64,000 bases of DNA from Monocercomonoides exilis (taxonomy: Eukaryota; Preaxostyla; Oxymonadida; Polymastigidae): the NCBI GenBank assembly GCA_001643675.2, contig LSRY02000018.1, positions 1,488,001-1,552,000 on the forward strand. Direction: 5' to 3'. Shown here one piece after another: positions 23,371 through 34,172 of this stretch. Below the pieces are notes generated by a model. It worked only from the letters and a program-made list of their open reading frames with translations. It did not search any database and was not told the origin of the DNA. Position 1 is the stretch's first letter. Each line of letters opens with the position of its first letter. A program made the translations under genes and the position numbers.

Positions 23371-24337
23371 TCAAACTGCTGATGTGTCTTTCACTTCAGC
23401 ATAACCTTGCTTGCGCTTACACAACGGCGATACAAGACATAAGCATCCATCTTTCACAAGAGCAAATAGTTTCATCCAAACTTTCCCAAAAGGAATAATA
23501 TCAATTCCTCTTTTTTTAAATGCAAAAAACTTCAGATTATTTTGTATTTCCAAAATGAAAGTGAATAGCACATATCAGAGCATAAAAGAAAATCAAACCA
23601 TCAAAGGAATTCCCGCAGCAAAGTACAAAAATAGTAATGATGCAATGATAATTAGCATTATTGAGCCAAAAGATAACTTCTTCTTTTCAGGATGAACAGA
23701 TGGCTTTTTTGGCAAACATCCAGCTGGATGAGTCCACGTTAAAGTGACAGTATTTCTATATTTATTATCATAAAAATTATAAATTAACATCGCATTAAAG
23801 TCAATTAGACAGATATAAATACCCATTTTCTTTTCCTTTAGGTTCTGACTTACTTCCGCACAGCATATTCAATTGAAACACCTTTGGAGCATTTTCCGTG
23901 TAGTTGTCTTTCAATGTTTAAATAATTAAAACTTCTTTTCTGAATTGTGATAAAGAAAGAATCACACATATCAATGAAAATCCTTGAGATTCATCAGCCA
24001 AAGGTTTGAACTCTTCTGTTTCATTATCACCAATACACTGACAGTAATTTGTTTGTAAAGTAATAAGTTGCGCAACGCACGTTTCACAATCACAAGGTGT
24101 TCCTTCATAATCTTTTATTACATCTCTAACGCGAAATCGAAGGTTATTGTCTGTTATTTCAACTTCAAATGGTTTGTCTCTTTAAAGTGTGAATGAGCAA
24201 ATTGTTCCATAAAATGAAAAAATAATTACAAACTGCTTAAGAGATGATAAATCGTAATCATCAATGGTCACCTTTGATTGCAAGCATGAAATTGTCGCCA
24301 AAGCAATTGTTAACATCAACGAAATATGTTTGCTCAT
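23371..24337 (-). CDS. Mannose-6-phosphate-receptor-homology (MRH) membrane protein
   Basis: Five exons: 24337-24234, 24179-23968, 23907-23823, 23755-23599 and 23529-23371; 717 bases, 238 residues. A signal peptide (MSKHISLMLTIALATIS) precedes a lumenal Cys-containing domain with the order of an MRH fold: DYDLSSLKQDKPFEVEI, then CDCETCVAQL, YCQCIGD, FQLNMLCG and NTVTLTWTHPAGCLP. One transmembrane helix (FGSIMLIIIASLLFLYFAAG) follows, and a cytoplasmic tail of about 70 residues ends near GYAEVKDTSAV. The tail resembles the end of ATG27/CD-MPR-type receptors (FGKVWMKLFALVKDG). GYAEV is a possible Tyr sorting signal. It likely cycles between Golgi and endosomes or lysosomes, sorting glycoproteins. 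Ligand-binding residues could not be assigned, so a lectin role is unproven. Confidence 0.75.
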
Positions 24338-24789
24338 TGCAAAAAATTAAAAAATAAATTATTGAAACGCAAAATAAGCAAATATTTAACGAAAATGGAT
24401 ATAATTATTGTTTTTGTAGTGATCATAAACTTCCATTATTAGTTTAAAATTTTGTAATTAAAAATTTAAAAAAAAAATACGACATTTGATGCAGTTTTTT
24501 TAAAGAAATTATATCTGAATACATATTTGAAATTTTTGGTAATTTTAAATGTTAAATGAAAACATCACTGTGATAATTATCCACAGACTTATATCCCAAT
24601 AACGATTTTTCTCTTGCAAACATTATTTTAAAAATAACTCGCAAAAACATTTCCTTAAAAATATAATAGGGAAAAAAAAAGATAAAATTTGAAGAAATTT
24701 TAAAGAATGCTCAGTTTAATTGTACAAAATTATAATTTTCTAATAAACACAAATTTTCTCAGGAACGAAATGGAAAGAATTTCTTTTTC
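24338..24789. other. A+T-rich spacer
   Basis: Nothing recognised. Confidence 0.5.
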
Positions 24790-26196
24790 TCAAACAATTA
24801 CAAAATATTCAGAAATATGTATTGATATAAAAAAATAATCAATGCTGTTCAAATAACGAAAAACTTTATGGAAGCTTGTGATGATATCTTCATATCCTTG
24901 TTCTTCCATCTTTTCAAACAACTCCATTTTCGTTGCCTTTCTTTTCACTTCTTCCATTTCTTTTTCCTCTTTTCCATGCAACTTTTTGGATAGGTTCTCG
25001 AATAGCTCCAAATATTTGAAGATGTCATTGTCATTCAATCTCGGCTGCTGCACTTCCTCCAAAATCAGATCACAAGCACCGCTTTTCAGAAAGGAATCAG
25101 CAGTGGCTGTCTTCTTCATCGCCATTGCAAATAAATAATTAAAGAATCTCCTCGAATAACATGAATGTGCATCTCTTGCTGTTCTGTGCAGCCCAATAAG
25201 GCAACGCATAAGTCCAGTATTCTCTTCAGTCCACAATTGGAAATTCTGAATATATTTTTCGGTTATGTCTATCCATATCAATTCCCTTTCTTTCTTTTTT
25301 TCTTTTCTTTTCTCTTCTTCTGCTTCTATCATACAATCCACACTTTCTCTCAGCTCTTCCAGCTTTCTTGTTATCTCTTTCGCAAAGTGCAATTCGTTTG
25401 ATATCAAATTATCAAATTCTTTGTTTCTGCAAAATCTGTTCATTAATAAGACCCAAAAGGACTGATATGCAATTTCAGTGAGGTTGTGATGCTCCTGATG
25501 GTATTTGATGATTTCAGTGATTTCAGATAGATAAAGCTCTTTTTTAATTGTCTATAATAAATGGGGGAAAAAATAAGTCATTCATATCATAAATTAAGAA
25601 CTTCAGAAATCACATTGCTATCACACTTGATATGGACTTATATTGCTTAAAGCCAACAAAGCAATTTCCACTTCTTTTTGTGTTTCCTCGTTTTCCTCTT
25701 TCTTCAACGCAATTTTCAGAAGACATGGTATGCAGATTGATATCAATTCCGAGTTAATGCGATTATTCAGTAAAACAAAACATTCGCAAAGATCAATCAA
25801 CAACTTTTTGTTCTTTCTTTCTTTTTTCTTTTCCTCTTCAAAAATCATCTTCTCAAATCTTCCGCCCAGCGGAGATCTATCAAAGAATAGGTTCCACACA
25901 TTTTTCAGCACATAGCAATATCCAACATGCTTCATTAACAGAATGAGATTCTCCAAAGACAGTTTCTTTTCTTCAATCATTTCGTCTATTTCATTGAGCA
26001 GCTCCATTGTGAAAACAGATTTGAATTCTTCATCGTTCATTTCATCCATCACTTCATTCATTTTTTCAATTTTCTGCATTTGTTCATCTTCTTTGCAACG
26101 TTCAAGCTCATCGAGCAATTCTAAAAAAAGTTTCAACAAAAAAGCATAAAAATAAAAAATGTGCAAACTTTCAAAGTTACTGACAAATTCCTTCAT
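24790..26196 (-). CDS. Helical repeat-like protein, paralogue A of unknown family
   Basis: Three exons: 26196-26169, 26120-25627 and 25551-24790, with introns of 48 and 75 bases; 1,284 bases, 427 residues. It is mostly alpha-helical with Glu/Lys-rich stretches and Leu-rich helices (ENLILLMKHVGYCYVLK, ISICIPCLLKIALKKEENEE), suggesting an armadillo- or HEAT-like scaffold. It aligns end to end with the gene at 27188-28650: SLENLILLMKH, KLLIDLCECF, SICIPCLLKIAL, EVEIALLAL, ITEIIKYH and the terminal MEEQGYEDII are shared. I recall large families of this kind in oxymonads but cannot name a domain. The very short first exon (nine codons) is supported by phase and by the paralogue. Cytosolic; function unknown. 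Confidence 0.75.
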
Positions 26197-27187
26197 TTCG
26201 GTTATTGTGTCAAATATACTCACTTTGTTAATTGCTTATTCATTTCATTTCAAATTTTATAGAGATTCAATTTACGAGATAATTAAAAAAGCACAAACAT
26301 CGTTGATAATCTTATAAAATGAAAAGGAAACAATACAAATTCCGATTGCTTCGCCTTATAAAAAACAGCTTTTGATGGGATTGAACGAAACGACAGAATT
26401 TGAGATTTTTGGCAGAAATGGAAATTTTTTTATAATATTTGATCAAAATTTCCACCAAGTGATATATTAACTCTGACTTTTAACTTTCCCTGACTTGTTA
26501 TTAAATTCATATTTCTCGACAAGTCTCAAAAATCATTTTTTAATAATTCATTCAGTTTTTCATTTATATATGGGACGACATTTTTTGCTTTATGAATTAT
26601 GTTCCATTCTGCACATTTAATTAATTCATCAATTTTGATAATTTTCCTATGTTTTTTTGACATGAGAATGAAAGATTTCTCATGATAAAGTTGTGGATAA
26701 AGTGTGGAACAAATTGTAGTTTTTTTCATAAATGAAAGAATTGTGCCCCATATATATCATTTGACCATGTCTTAATTTTTGAAATTTGTATTTTATTTGT
26801 GAAGAAAGTATTTGCTGTAAAATTATTATTCAATTGAACATTTTATATTCTTTTTATTATTCAATAATTTTTTTTCAATATTTTCTTTAGTCTAATAATG
26901 TGAGACTTATAATGACAAGAAAACAGAAAATTTTTGGTAATATCGGAGTATTTTTTTTTTAATTTGAAGAGTTGTTCCACAGATGAAGTTTGCGAAAAAA
27001 AATGGTTGGTTCAAATATAATAATTGGTCCCAATAAATTGTTCACTTAATTCTTAGAAATGTTATTAACAAATAACGTATTTTTTCCGAAAAAATCAAAA
27101 AATTTTATAAGACATAAATAATTAATAAGGGGCATCATCAAAAGCTTGAACTTGACGATCAAAAAATAATCTTGAAGGAGATATTGA
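26197..27187. other. Divergent intergenic region between paralogues
   Basis: Separates the 5' ends of two divergently transcribed paralogues. A minus-strand frame at 26526-26729 (67 codons, Lys-rich, with KIIKIDELIKCAEWNI) could be a remnant of another gene, but has no start context or homologue that I recognise. Otherwise A+T-rich. Confidence 0.4.
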
Positions 27188-28650
27188 ATGGGGCAAAGCT
27201 CATCAAACAGGAATGCTGAAAAAGAAGAAACAGAGCGGAACGAACCATATATGATGTCATCAAATGAGCATTTTTCAGGTTAAAATAATTAATGCAGCAC
27301 ATGTAATGAACAGTTTTTTCTTTATCTTTTCAAAAGATATTATGTATAAGCTGGAGCATAAAATCTCTGTTGATGAAAATCAGAAAATCAATGAATTGAA
27401 AGAATTGATGGACAACATGAATTTGGAAGAATTAAATTCAACTTGTATTGAATATGAGTTTGAATTATTTGAAGAGAAAAACCTTTCATTAGAAAACACA
27501 ATTGCATTGCTCAAACATTATGGATTTTGCAAAATGTTGAGTACTTTTTGTTATATATGCTAAAAAAAATATTCGATCAAAGAAAGAATTGAAAAGATGA
27601 TAATTGAAGAAAACAACAAGAAAGAAAGAAAGAGCGAAAAGCTGTTGATAGACCTTTGTGAAGCTTACTTGTTGAATAATTGTTTTGCGATCGACCGCAC
27701 TGCACCAACAGAATTGCTCTCAATTTGCGTACCTTGTATCTTAAAAGTTGCACTGAACAAAGCAGAAGATGAAAAAACAAAAAATGAAACAGAAATCGCT
27801 TTGATGGCACTGGATAATGTTCCAGAGCATCAAGTTTGTTTATTTGAATTTTTTGTTGGAAAAGACATGAATTTGTTTCAATATTATCTTGAAATAGGAA
27901 ATGAACAAAGATTTGTTCATAAATGAGATTATTGAAATAATTGAATATCATTGTGAACATAACAATCTCTCTCATCTCGCTTTTCAGTCTGCTTGTGACT
28001 TTTTGGTCAAAAGACAATTATATCAAAGAGGTGAATTAAAACCAATGACCGATAAGTTATATTTTTATAGAAAAGCAATTGAAGAATTGGAAGAGTTGAG
28101 GAAATGTGTGGATTTGAAAAGAGATGAAAAACGGAGGAAAAAACAAAAAGAAGAAATAATCATATGGAGATGGATTCTAACGATGAAAGTTTATTTATCC
28201 TTAATAACTTTGCACGAAAACGAACATCACTTTTTGGTTGATTATTTCGTTGAACTATGCAATCGAGAAATAAATGACCATCAACTTGTGGTTGCTCGCT
28301 GTGTTAATCTTTTTGAAACTTTGGCGAATAATGAATTGCCAGTGAGCGCCAGCTATCTGCTGAGCGGTGGAGCATTTGATTTTGTGTTGAATGGATTCTT
28401 TCGCCCAACTTTGAAAGATTGTTTGCTGGAGAGCTATCTGAGGTTTGTTTTGATTACTGCATTAAAAATGAAAGCAGCAACTGTTGAAGAAAGCGGCAAA
28501 CTGAAATGGAAGAAGATGAAAAGGATGATCCTCGTCAAGATGGAAGAAGAAGGATACGAAGACATTATTTTTTGTTATAATAATCCTTTTATTCAAAACA
28601 CTCGATTTTTTATTTCCGTAAACCTTTCCTATTATTTTGTATTCCCCTGA
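27188..28650 (+). CDS. Helical repeat-like protein, paralogue B of unknown family
   Basis: Four exons: 27188-27278, 27337-27540, 27583-27833 and 27898-28650; 1,299 bases, 432 residues. The intron at 27541-27582 is only 42 bases and removes an in-frame TAA, restoring the junction CKMLKRIEKMI. Paralogue of the gene at 24790-26196, with matching blocks throughout (SLENTIALLKHYGFC, KLLIDLCEAYL, LLSICVPCILKVAL, EIALMALDNV, GYEDII). It has an extra N-terminal exon starting MGQSSSN, a candidate N-myristoylation site absent from paralogue A, so this copy may be membrane-bound. It lacks about 14 residues (WNLFFDRSPLGGRF) present in paralogue A at the third junction. Function unknown; probably a scaffold. 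Confidence 0.75.
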
Positions 28651-28776
28651 AGATTCCAAATTTTCCGTTGTTCCTCCAAATATTCAAGAGAATTGGTTAT
28701 ATCATCTGTTGAAAAGCATTTTTTTTCCTATTTTTTGAATTGCTTTCATCAATGTTTAATTTGCTCTCTTCATATT

Positions 28777-28802
28777 GGGTGATTTATAAACCCGAACTTT
28801 TT
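28777..28802 (+). repeat. Left terminal inverted repeat
   Basis: Matches the right end over at least 24 bases with one or two differences; palindromic core GGGT...ACCC. Confidence 0.85.
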
Positions 28803-28873
28803 TTTTATTTTGGTTCGAAATAAAAAAAATTTTTTTTCAAGCAATCATATTTTGATAACAAAAATTGAAATGA

Positions 28874-30469
28874 TTAATAATATATATGGTCAACAAGTTC
28901 TCTCTTCATAATTTTTCTGGAATTTTTATGATTTGATTCATCGTCCAAAACATCATCATTCAAAATGTCTGATTTGCGAAATTTTCTTTTTTTGGGCTTT
29001 TCAGCTGCGAAAAGAATTTTTTCTTCGTTTTCTTTTTTCTTTTCTTTTCTTTTCATATCTTCTTTCATTTCCTTTTCTTTTTTCCATTCTTCAGGAAATT
29101 TTTGTTCAGTAATAATTTTTCCAAAAAAATCAAACCTATGTGTTTTCTTTTTCAGTGTCACTGATGGTTCATTTGGAAGTGTTGATAGTACTGAATGCCA
29201 CTCGTTTGAAAGCACGCCGCTTTTCTTGAACGAAGAAACAACAGTTGCAGGAAGTAATGCTGTCTGAAGAGCTTGTGGAAGAACGTTGGAGATGGCCTCA
29301 CGTCGAAGAGAAATGGAAGAATCTTGTGGCACAGAGCACAGAGAGTTGATGCATTTCTTGAAGACTGCAAACACACCACGATCAAGAGGTTGTGTGATGT
29401 GTGAACTGTGAGGAATAAAAGTGACGACGTCTATGTTGTTATCAGCAAATTTCTGCCATATGTCAGGCTGAGCCCGAGAAGAGTGAGAATCCAAAAGCAG
29501 AAGACATCTTTCATTGGTTCTCATCAATATTTTCCTTCTTTCGATGATTCCAGTTAATAAAACCTCTTCTGCATATCTTTGACATATGCTTTCCGTCATC
29601 CATCCATCGTTGTTATTCCAAATATCAATGGATGCGCTCAGTTGAACTCGCATTTCCTTTGGTAATTTGTGACATGGCCACAACACAACGCTTTTTAGAG
29701 AATATCCACCTGCAGCAGCTGCGACAACCAAAGTGGCATTTGGCATGTTTGTGCATGTTGTGTGAAATCCAGCTGGAACTCCTGTGGGGTGAATCACAAG
29801 AGTTTTGAAGGAATCCGATAAGCGGAGTGAAGATTCATCGGCGTTAAAGATTAAAGAAGGTGAATAATGATGAGAATTGTGAAGATTTTGCAGAAGCTCG
29901 TAGAAATGAAGAAGAGCTTGTTGATTGGATACTGAAAGACGTTGGATATCCTCATTTCTGGGAATGGACGCTTTGAGCTCAGAATTCCTTTTTGCAAATA
30001 GATATGGATATGATTTGGACACACTGGTGTTTTCATCAACATCAGTCTCTGATCATCTTTTTTGTCGGAAAGGACGGATTCCATCTGAAAAATAATTATT
30101 ATTAAAAACGAAAGATAAATAAATGTGTAATCGAACTAATTCTCTTGTTTTCTTTGCATTTAAACTTGTTCCGGATAAACTTTCGATTTTAATAACTCCA
30201 ACAATAATGTTTTTGTCCTCTTCATTGAACAGTTCTGGCCTGCCAGGTTTTGCAACAGCTCTGCCGCTTTCAATTGCTGAAACTGCTCTAATTATTGCTG
30301 AACGAGAGAACTCTTTGGTATTTATTGCATCAACGATTCTGACATGTCCATCAACAACAATACGTGCCATGCGTTCTAATCGGTTTTCAATTCTTCGATA
30401 TTCAAATGACATCATTTTTTCTCGAAGAATTAACTGTCCACGTTCTCTTTTGGTTTTCACAACACTCAT
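28874..30469 (-). CDS. Pogo/Tigger-type DDE transposase, probably frameshifted
   Basis: Cut-and-paste transposase of the pogo branch (DDE_1/CENP-B-like). Exon 1 (30469-30136) carries the helix-turn-helix region (MARIVVDGHVRIVDAIN, AVAKPGRPELFNEEDKNII). A 51-base intron (30085-30135) follows KKTREL. Exon 2 carries the catalytic core: FNADESSLRL (first Asp), ERCLLLLDSHSSRAQPDIW (second Asp), VVTFIPHSSHITQPLDRGVF and a Lys/Glu-rich C-terminus with possible nuclear signals (KPKKRKFRK). Downstream of the intron the frame entered (MESVLSDKKDDQ) differs by one base from the long core frame (from about 30040), so one indel or a second splice is needed. The third acidic residue was not assigned. Otherwise nearly intact: a recently active copy. 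Confidence 0.8.
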
Positions 30470-30588
30470 TAAAAAAATATTCTGGCAATGATCTTTTTTT
30501 ATTTTTTTAAATGAATTTTTTTAAAATGAAAAAAAATCAAAAAAACATTTTCGATTAAATTCTAACTTGATTAGCCCCATTGCTATTA

Positions 30589-30657
30589 CCTAATCTCCTC
30601 AGTGGAGGCACTAATCAGAGATGGAGGAGCTAACCCACACCCTTATCAGAGATTAGG
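30589..30657. repeat. Subterminal hairpin of the transposon
   Basis: CCTAATCTC at 30589-30597 pairs with GAGATTAGG at 30649-30657, and the loop holds smaller repeats (CTCCTCAGTGGAGG, GGAGGAG). It lies between transposase start and right end, where transposase subterminal binding sites would be expected. The role is inferred. Confidence 0.5.
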
Positions 30658-30776
30658 AATTGTAATTTAATCTTAATTTCAAACTGCTGATTTTTCCTTA
30701 TTTACTGAAAACAATATAAAAAAATATAAAAAGTGGGAAAAATCAACTTATTATTAAAAAAAAAGTCCGGGTTATT

Positions 30777-30802
30777 AAAAAGTTCGGGTTAATAAATCAC
30801 CC
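30777..30802 (-). repeat. Right terminal inverted repeat
   Basis: Inverted partner of 28777-28802. A second partial copy (GTCCGGGTTATTAAAAA) sits directly inside it at about 30763-30780. Confidence 0.85.
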
Positions 30803-31543
30803 TAATTTGTTTCGACTCAAAGAGTTTATTCACGAAAAGCTCTTTCATTAAATGATGAATAACTTTTATTATTTTCATAAAATTCAGGAGGAAATTTAAA
30901 ATTGGTTGTATATCAGTTATGAAAGTTAGTCATTCATAAAATATATGTAATAGATTTCTAAAAAAGTTAAAACGATTTCAATTTAAGTTACGTGTGTTTG
31001 TATAACATTTGAACTATCACAGAAATATATTAATTATCAATTCTTCAAATTTCAACACTCCAAGAGCAAATAAAAATATAGAAAACTTTGTTAGAATAAA
31101 AAGACCTCCATATAATAAAATGAACTGAAAACAACAAAGAATGCACTCGTGTTTCATAAAAAAATAAAAATTTGAAAAAAAACAAAATACAAATACATTC
31201 TCTTGTTGAAAATTCTCTTTCAAACTATTTCCTTTCAATGATGATTGAAAACCAAATTTTTTTTTTTAAATCTAAATTTGTGCAAACACAAATGAACATC
31301 AAAAACAATAAACAAACTCTCACAGGGATTAGGCTTCCCCTGCATATATGAATATCACGATCAAAGAAGAAATAAAAACTGACAGCATTTCGAAAACCAT
31401 CATTCACATCAAATGTCTAAAAGAAAATTGTATTTTGAATAAAATCCAGTTCTAATAGATGGTTTCGTTATGCGAATGAATTGACAAGCAATCAATAACC
31501 ATTCCTTTGCTGCACAAAAACAGATTTGGCGTATCGAAATAAA
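30803..31543. other. A+T-rich spacer
   Basis: No gene recognised. A minus-strand frame around 31330-31420 has slightly higher complexity (RDIHICRGSLIPV) but no support from splicing or start. Confidence 0.5.
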
Positions 31544-33746
31544 TTACAGGCCAGTTTTCAGGTTTTCTGGCTTTGTGAAAGGGAAAGGCCCTTCAAACTG
31601 CCACTCCTTCTGCTTCGTCTGGCTCTTCTCCAGCCAGCTGTAGTCATATTGCGGGTAGGACTTCTTGTTTGCCAAGTAGCTACTGTCATCCCACTCAACG
31701 TCTAAATAGTTGGAGGACCATGTCCCCGAATGCCGAGATGACTCTTCAAGGAATGAATACGGCCTGTTAGAAAAGAATAGATGGATCAGTCGGAAGAATT
31801 AAAATATGCATTTGTATTCAAAAAAAAAAAAAAAAATGGATATAAAAAATAAGAAAATAAATAGAAAATAAATAAATAAAAATAAATGATCTTATAAATT
31901 ATTTATTATTAATGTTTTAAACAAATAAATAAATTTCCTCTTTCCACCCTTTGGAACTTCATACATCATATTATATCCGCAGTTGTCGACCTCATTCGCC
32001 AATCTGTCTGACTGCTCTTTGATCGGTTTGAAGTATCTTCTCACACTTTCAGCAGGCACTCCGTTTACTGTAAAGAGCTCTACTTGCTTTGTGTCTTCGC
32101 GCTTCGCTGCAGCAAAATACAAGTTCACCAAGTGATTCTTATCAGCCGAGCTGCCCATGAAGAAATAGCGTTTTGTGTTGCTGTCACAGCCGGTGACCTG
32201 CGCCCCTTTGGCTGTGCACTCAAACTCTGTTGGCTGCTTCATCACGTCTATCACATGATTCACTGAGTCTGCGTCAAGACACATTGAAATGTCGATTTCT
32301 TCATTGCTTGAATTGCCGTTGGAATTAAAGCGTCTTCCACTTCGAGCAAAGCGCTTCTCATAAACGCTTGTGATGTCTTTGAGGTGAGGATGCTTCTTCA
32401 TTTCATTCAATTGCTTTCTTTGGGTCTTTTCAATTGCAGAAGCAATTTTTCTGCTCAATCTTGCATGATTTCTCGAGTCGCTTCCTTTTGCTGTTGAATC
32501 TCCATTCATTGTCCCTTTATTATGCGGCGCCTCCGAATTCTCCGAAGCGCATGTGAACCAGTTCTGAAAGTCCATTGCATTCGGACACACCATTCGCTCG
32601 TTCCATGTTGACCTCTGCTGCATCCAGAAGGCGATTGAATGCGACCCTGTTGCCCAGCTGTTTTCAAGAATAAACCCGCCTTTTCTTCCTTCACGAGACA
32701 CCCACTCGTCGTTGAACCCCACAATCTTCATCTCGTGGCCCCCGCCTGCCACGAAACGGGAAAATAGGAACCATTCACCGTCGGATGTGATGAAGTCGTA
32801 GCCCTCCAGTTTCAAGCACTGGTCGCCTTTCCGGAGTTTGTTAATGTAATACGGGCACGGAACACGCTCCTTTGAAGTTTCGCACATTACAGAATACGTT
32901 TCGTCTTCTCCCTTGGCTGCCACATTACAAGGAATGTACAGTATGTTGTCTGGCACATTGGTTGACATGATCAGTGAAATCTTCTTTTTCAAAAGAAGTC
33001 GTTTTGTATCCTCCACACTGTAGCTTGTGTTCATCGTTTTGATTGAAAAACGAATTGGATTTGTTCCTTTTGTTGATTCATTAAGATTCGGGCAGTCCCA
33101 TTCCTCTTTAACATCCGGTTTGTAAGTACAAAGCGATTCAGGATATAGTTTCGTGTACAAATTTGGTAAATAATATAACTAAAAATGGAGCGAATTGTTG
33201 CTTTATGAAAAAAACCATCAAGTTAACCATTACAAACCCAAACTGCCTCTCCTCCTTCTGTAGAGTTAGAAAATGGGCCTGAATCCAATTCATTACATAT
33301 TTTCAAGTTTTCAAATTTTTGGCATTCCTTAACAATCTCAAGTCCATATGCCTGCACCGAAAAAGGAACGTATTCGTCTTTTGTAAGAAATCCTCGTTTA
33401 ATGCCATTTTCGCGATATGAATGCTCCAAAAAGCCAATAAGTGATTGAGCCCTAAAATTCAAAATATTGACAAATATTTGCAGTTAGTAGTTTTTAAAGC
33501 ATACCAGCAAGTACCTCGCTGAGCTTGATCTTTATGAGGCATAGAAATATCAACAGCCCATTTATATGGATGCAAGCTATAAGATATATATTTGGTGTCT
33601 TCATTATAATGCAGCTTTATTGATGCTAAAATGGTGAGGACAATGCCCAAAGCAATTGATACGCAAATAAAAAACAACTGTGCAACATTGTAGCAAGGAT
33701 GAAGAGATTGTTCATGCTTTTCTTTGGGAACCAAAGCTTCCTTCAT
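31544..33746 (-). CDS. Membrane-anchored papain-like (C1) cysteine protease
   Basis: Four exons: 33746-33505, 33451-33238, 33178-31923 and 31763-31544; 1,932 bases, 643 residues. A short cytoplasmic N-terminus and one transmembrane helix (NVAQLFFICVSIALGIVLTI) indicate a type II membrane protein. There is no obvious propeptide. The catalytic Cys is in KDQAQRGTCWAQSLIGFLEH (family consensus QGxCGSCW). The His is in GGGHEMKIVGFNDEW and the Asn in GFILENSWATGSHS. The FLTKDEYVPFSVQAYG and AVWLYYLPNLYTKLYPESL blocks also fit family C1. A C-terminal region of about 250 residues (Ser/Lys-rich, then VEWDDSSYLANKKSYPQYDY) is extra to the protease fold. Probably active in lysosome-like or phagocytic compartments; the gained C-terminal domain is unidentified. 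Confidence 0.85.
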
Positions 33747-33865
33747 TTTATCAATCCTTTAATAAAATAATGCTAATATTGATCTTACAAAAAAATAATT
33801 TTGTTATATTCAGAAATAATCAAAAAAAAAAATAAAAGTGAATAAATTATTATATATAAATTAGG

Positions 33866-33895
33866 CCTTTGCGACATGCCGACTTTTCGCAAAGG
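33866..33895. repeat. Short perfect hairpin
   Basis: CCTTTGCGA and TCGCAAAGG form a 9-base stem with a 12-base loop. The sequence is G+C-richer than its surroundings. Confidence 0.6.
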
Positions 33896-34084
33896 ATCTC
33901 GACAGGTCGACCGACAAAAACGTAACAGAACTTTTTGATCAACATAATAAATTAAAAAAATATTATTAACTCATTTTTCTGATTTCATTGATTTTTCGAA
34001 ATAACAAAAATAAATATTTTCTAATAATGAAAAAGCAAAAGATACCTTTTTATTTAAATAGCCGAGAATGAAAATTTAATGGGC

Positions 34085-34172
34085 AATCGACAGATCTTAG
34101 TTGAGATCAGTCAAACGACAAAGATCAGTCTGTAGGAAAGATCAGTCGGTAGTACAGATCAATTTGTCGAAT
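34085..34172. repeat. Cluster of AGATCAGTC-type repeats
   Basis: Four near-copies of AGATCAGTC/AGATCAATT spaced 15-25 bases apart, interleaved with CGAC motifs that also occur at 33880-33925 (GGTCGACCGAC). The role is unknown. Confidence 0.5.

Larger units (their letters stand above)
28777..30802. mobile_element. Pogo-like DNA transposon, about 2.03 kb
   Basis: Terminal inverted repeats: GGGTGATTTATAAACCCGAA at 28777 and the reverse complement of GGGTGATTTATTAACCCGAA at 30802, extending a little further. Each end is an imperfect palindrome. The right end abuts TA; on the left, TA lies two bases outside. It contains one transposase gene with an intron. It matches the decayed element at 5396-7404 in size, end design, gene and intron position. 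Confidence 0.85.

Noticed and set aside
26526-26729. 67-codon minus-strand frame
   Set aside because: Lys/Ile-rich and plausible as a gene remnant, but no homologue, start context or neighbouring exon was found.
30541-30665. tRNA-like or snRNA-like hairpin region
   Set aside because: No acceptor stem, anticodon arm or T-loop consensus; it lies inside the transposon and is better read as subterminal repeats.
33866-34172. Possible CRISPR-like repeat array
   Set aside because: Repeats are only 8-9 bases, irregularly spaced and in a eukaryotic genome.
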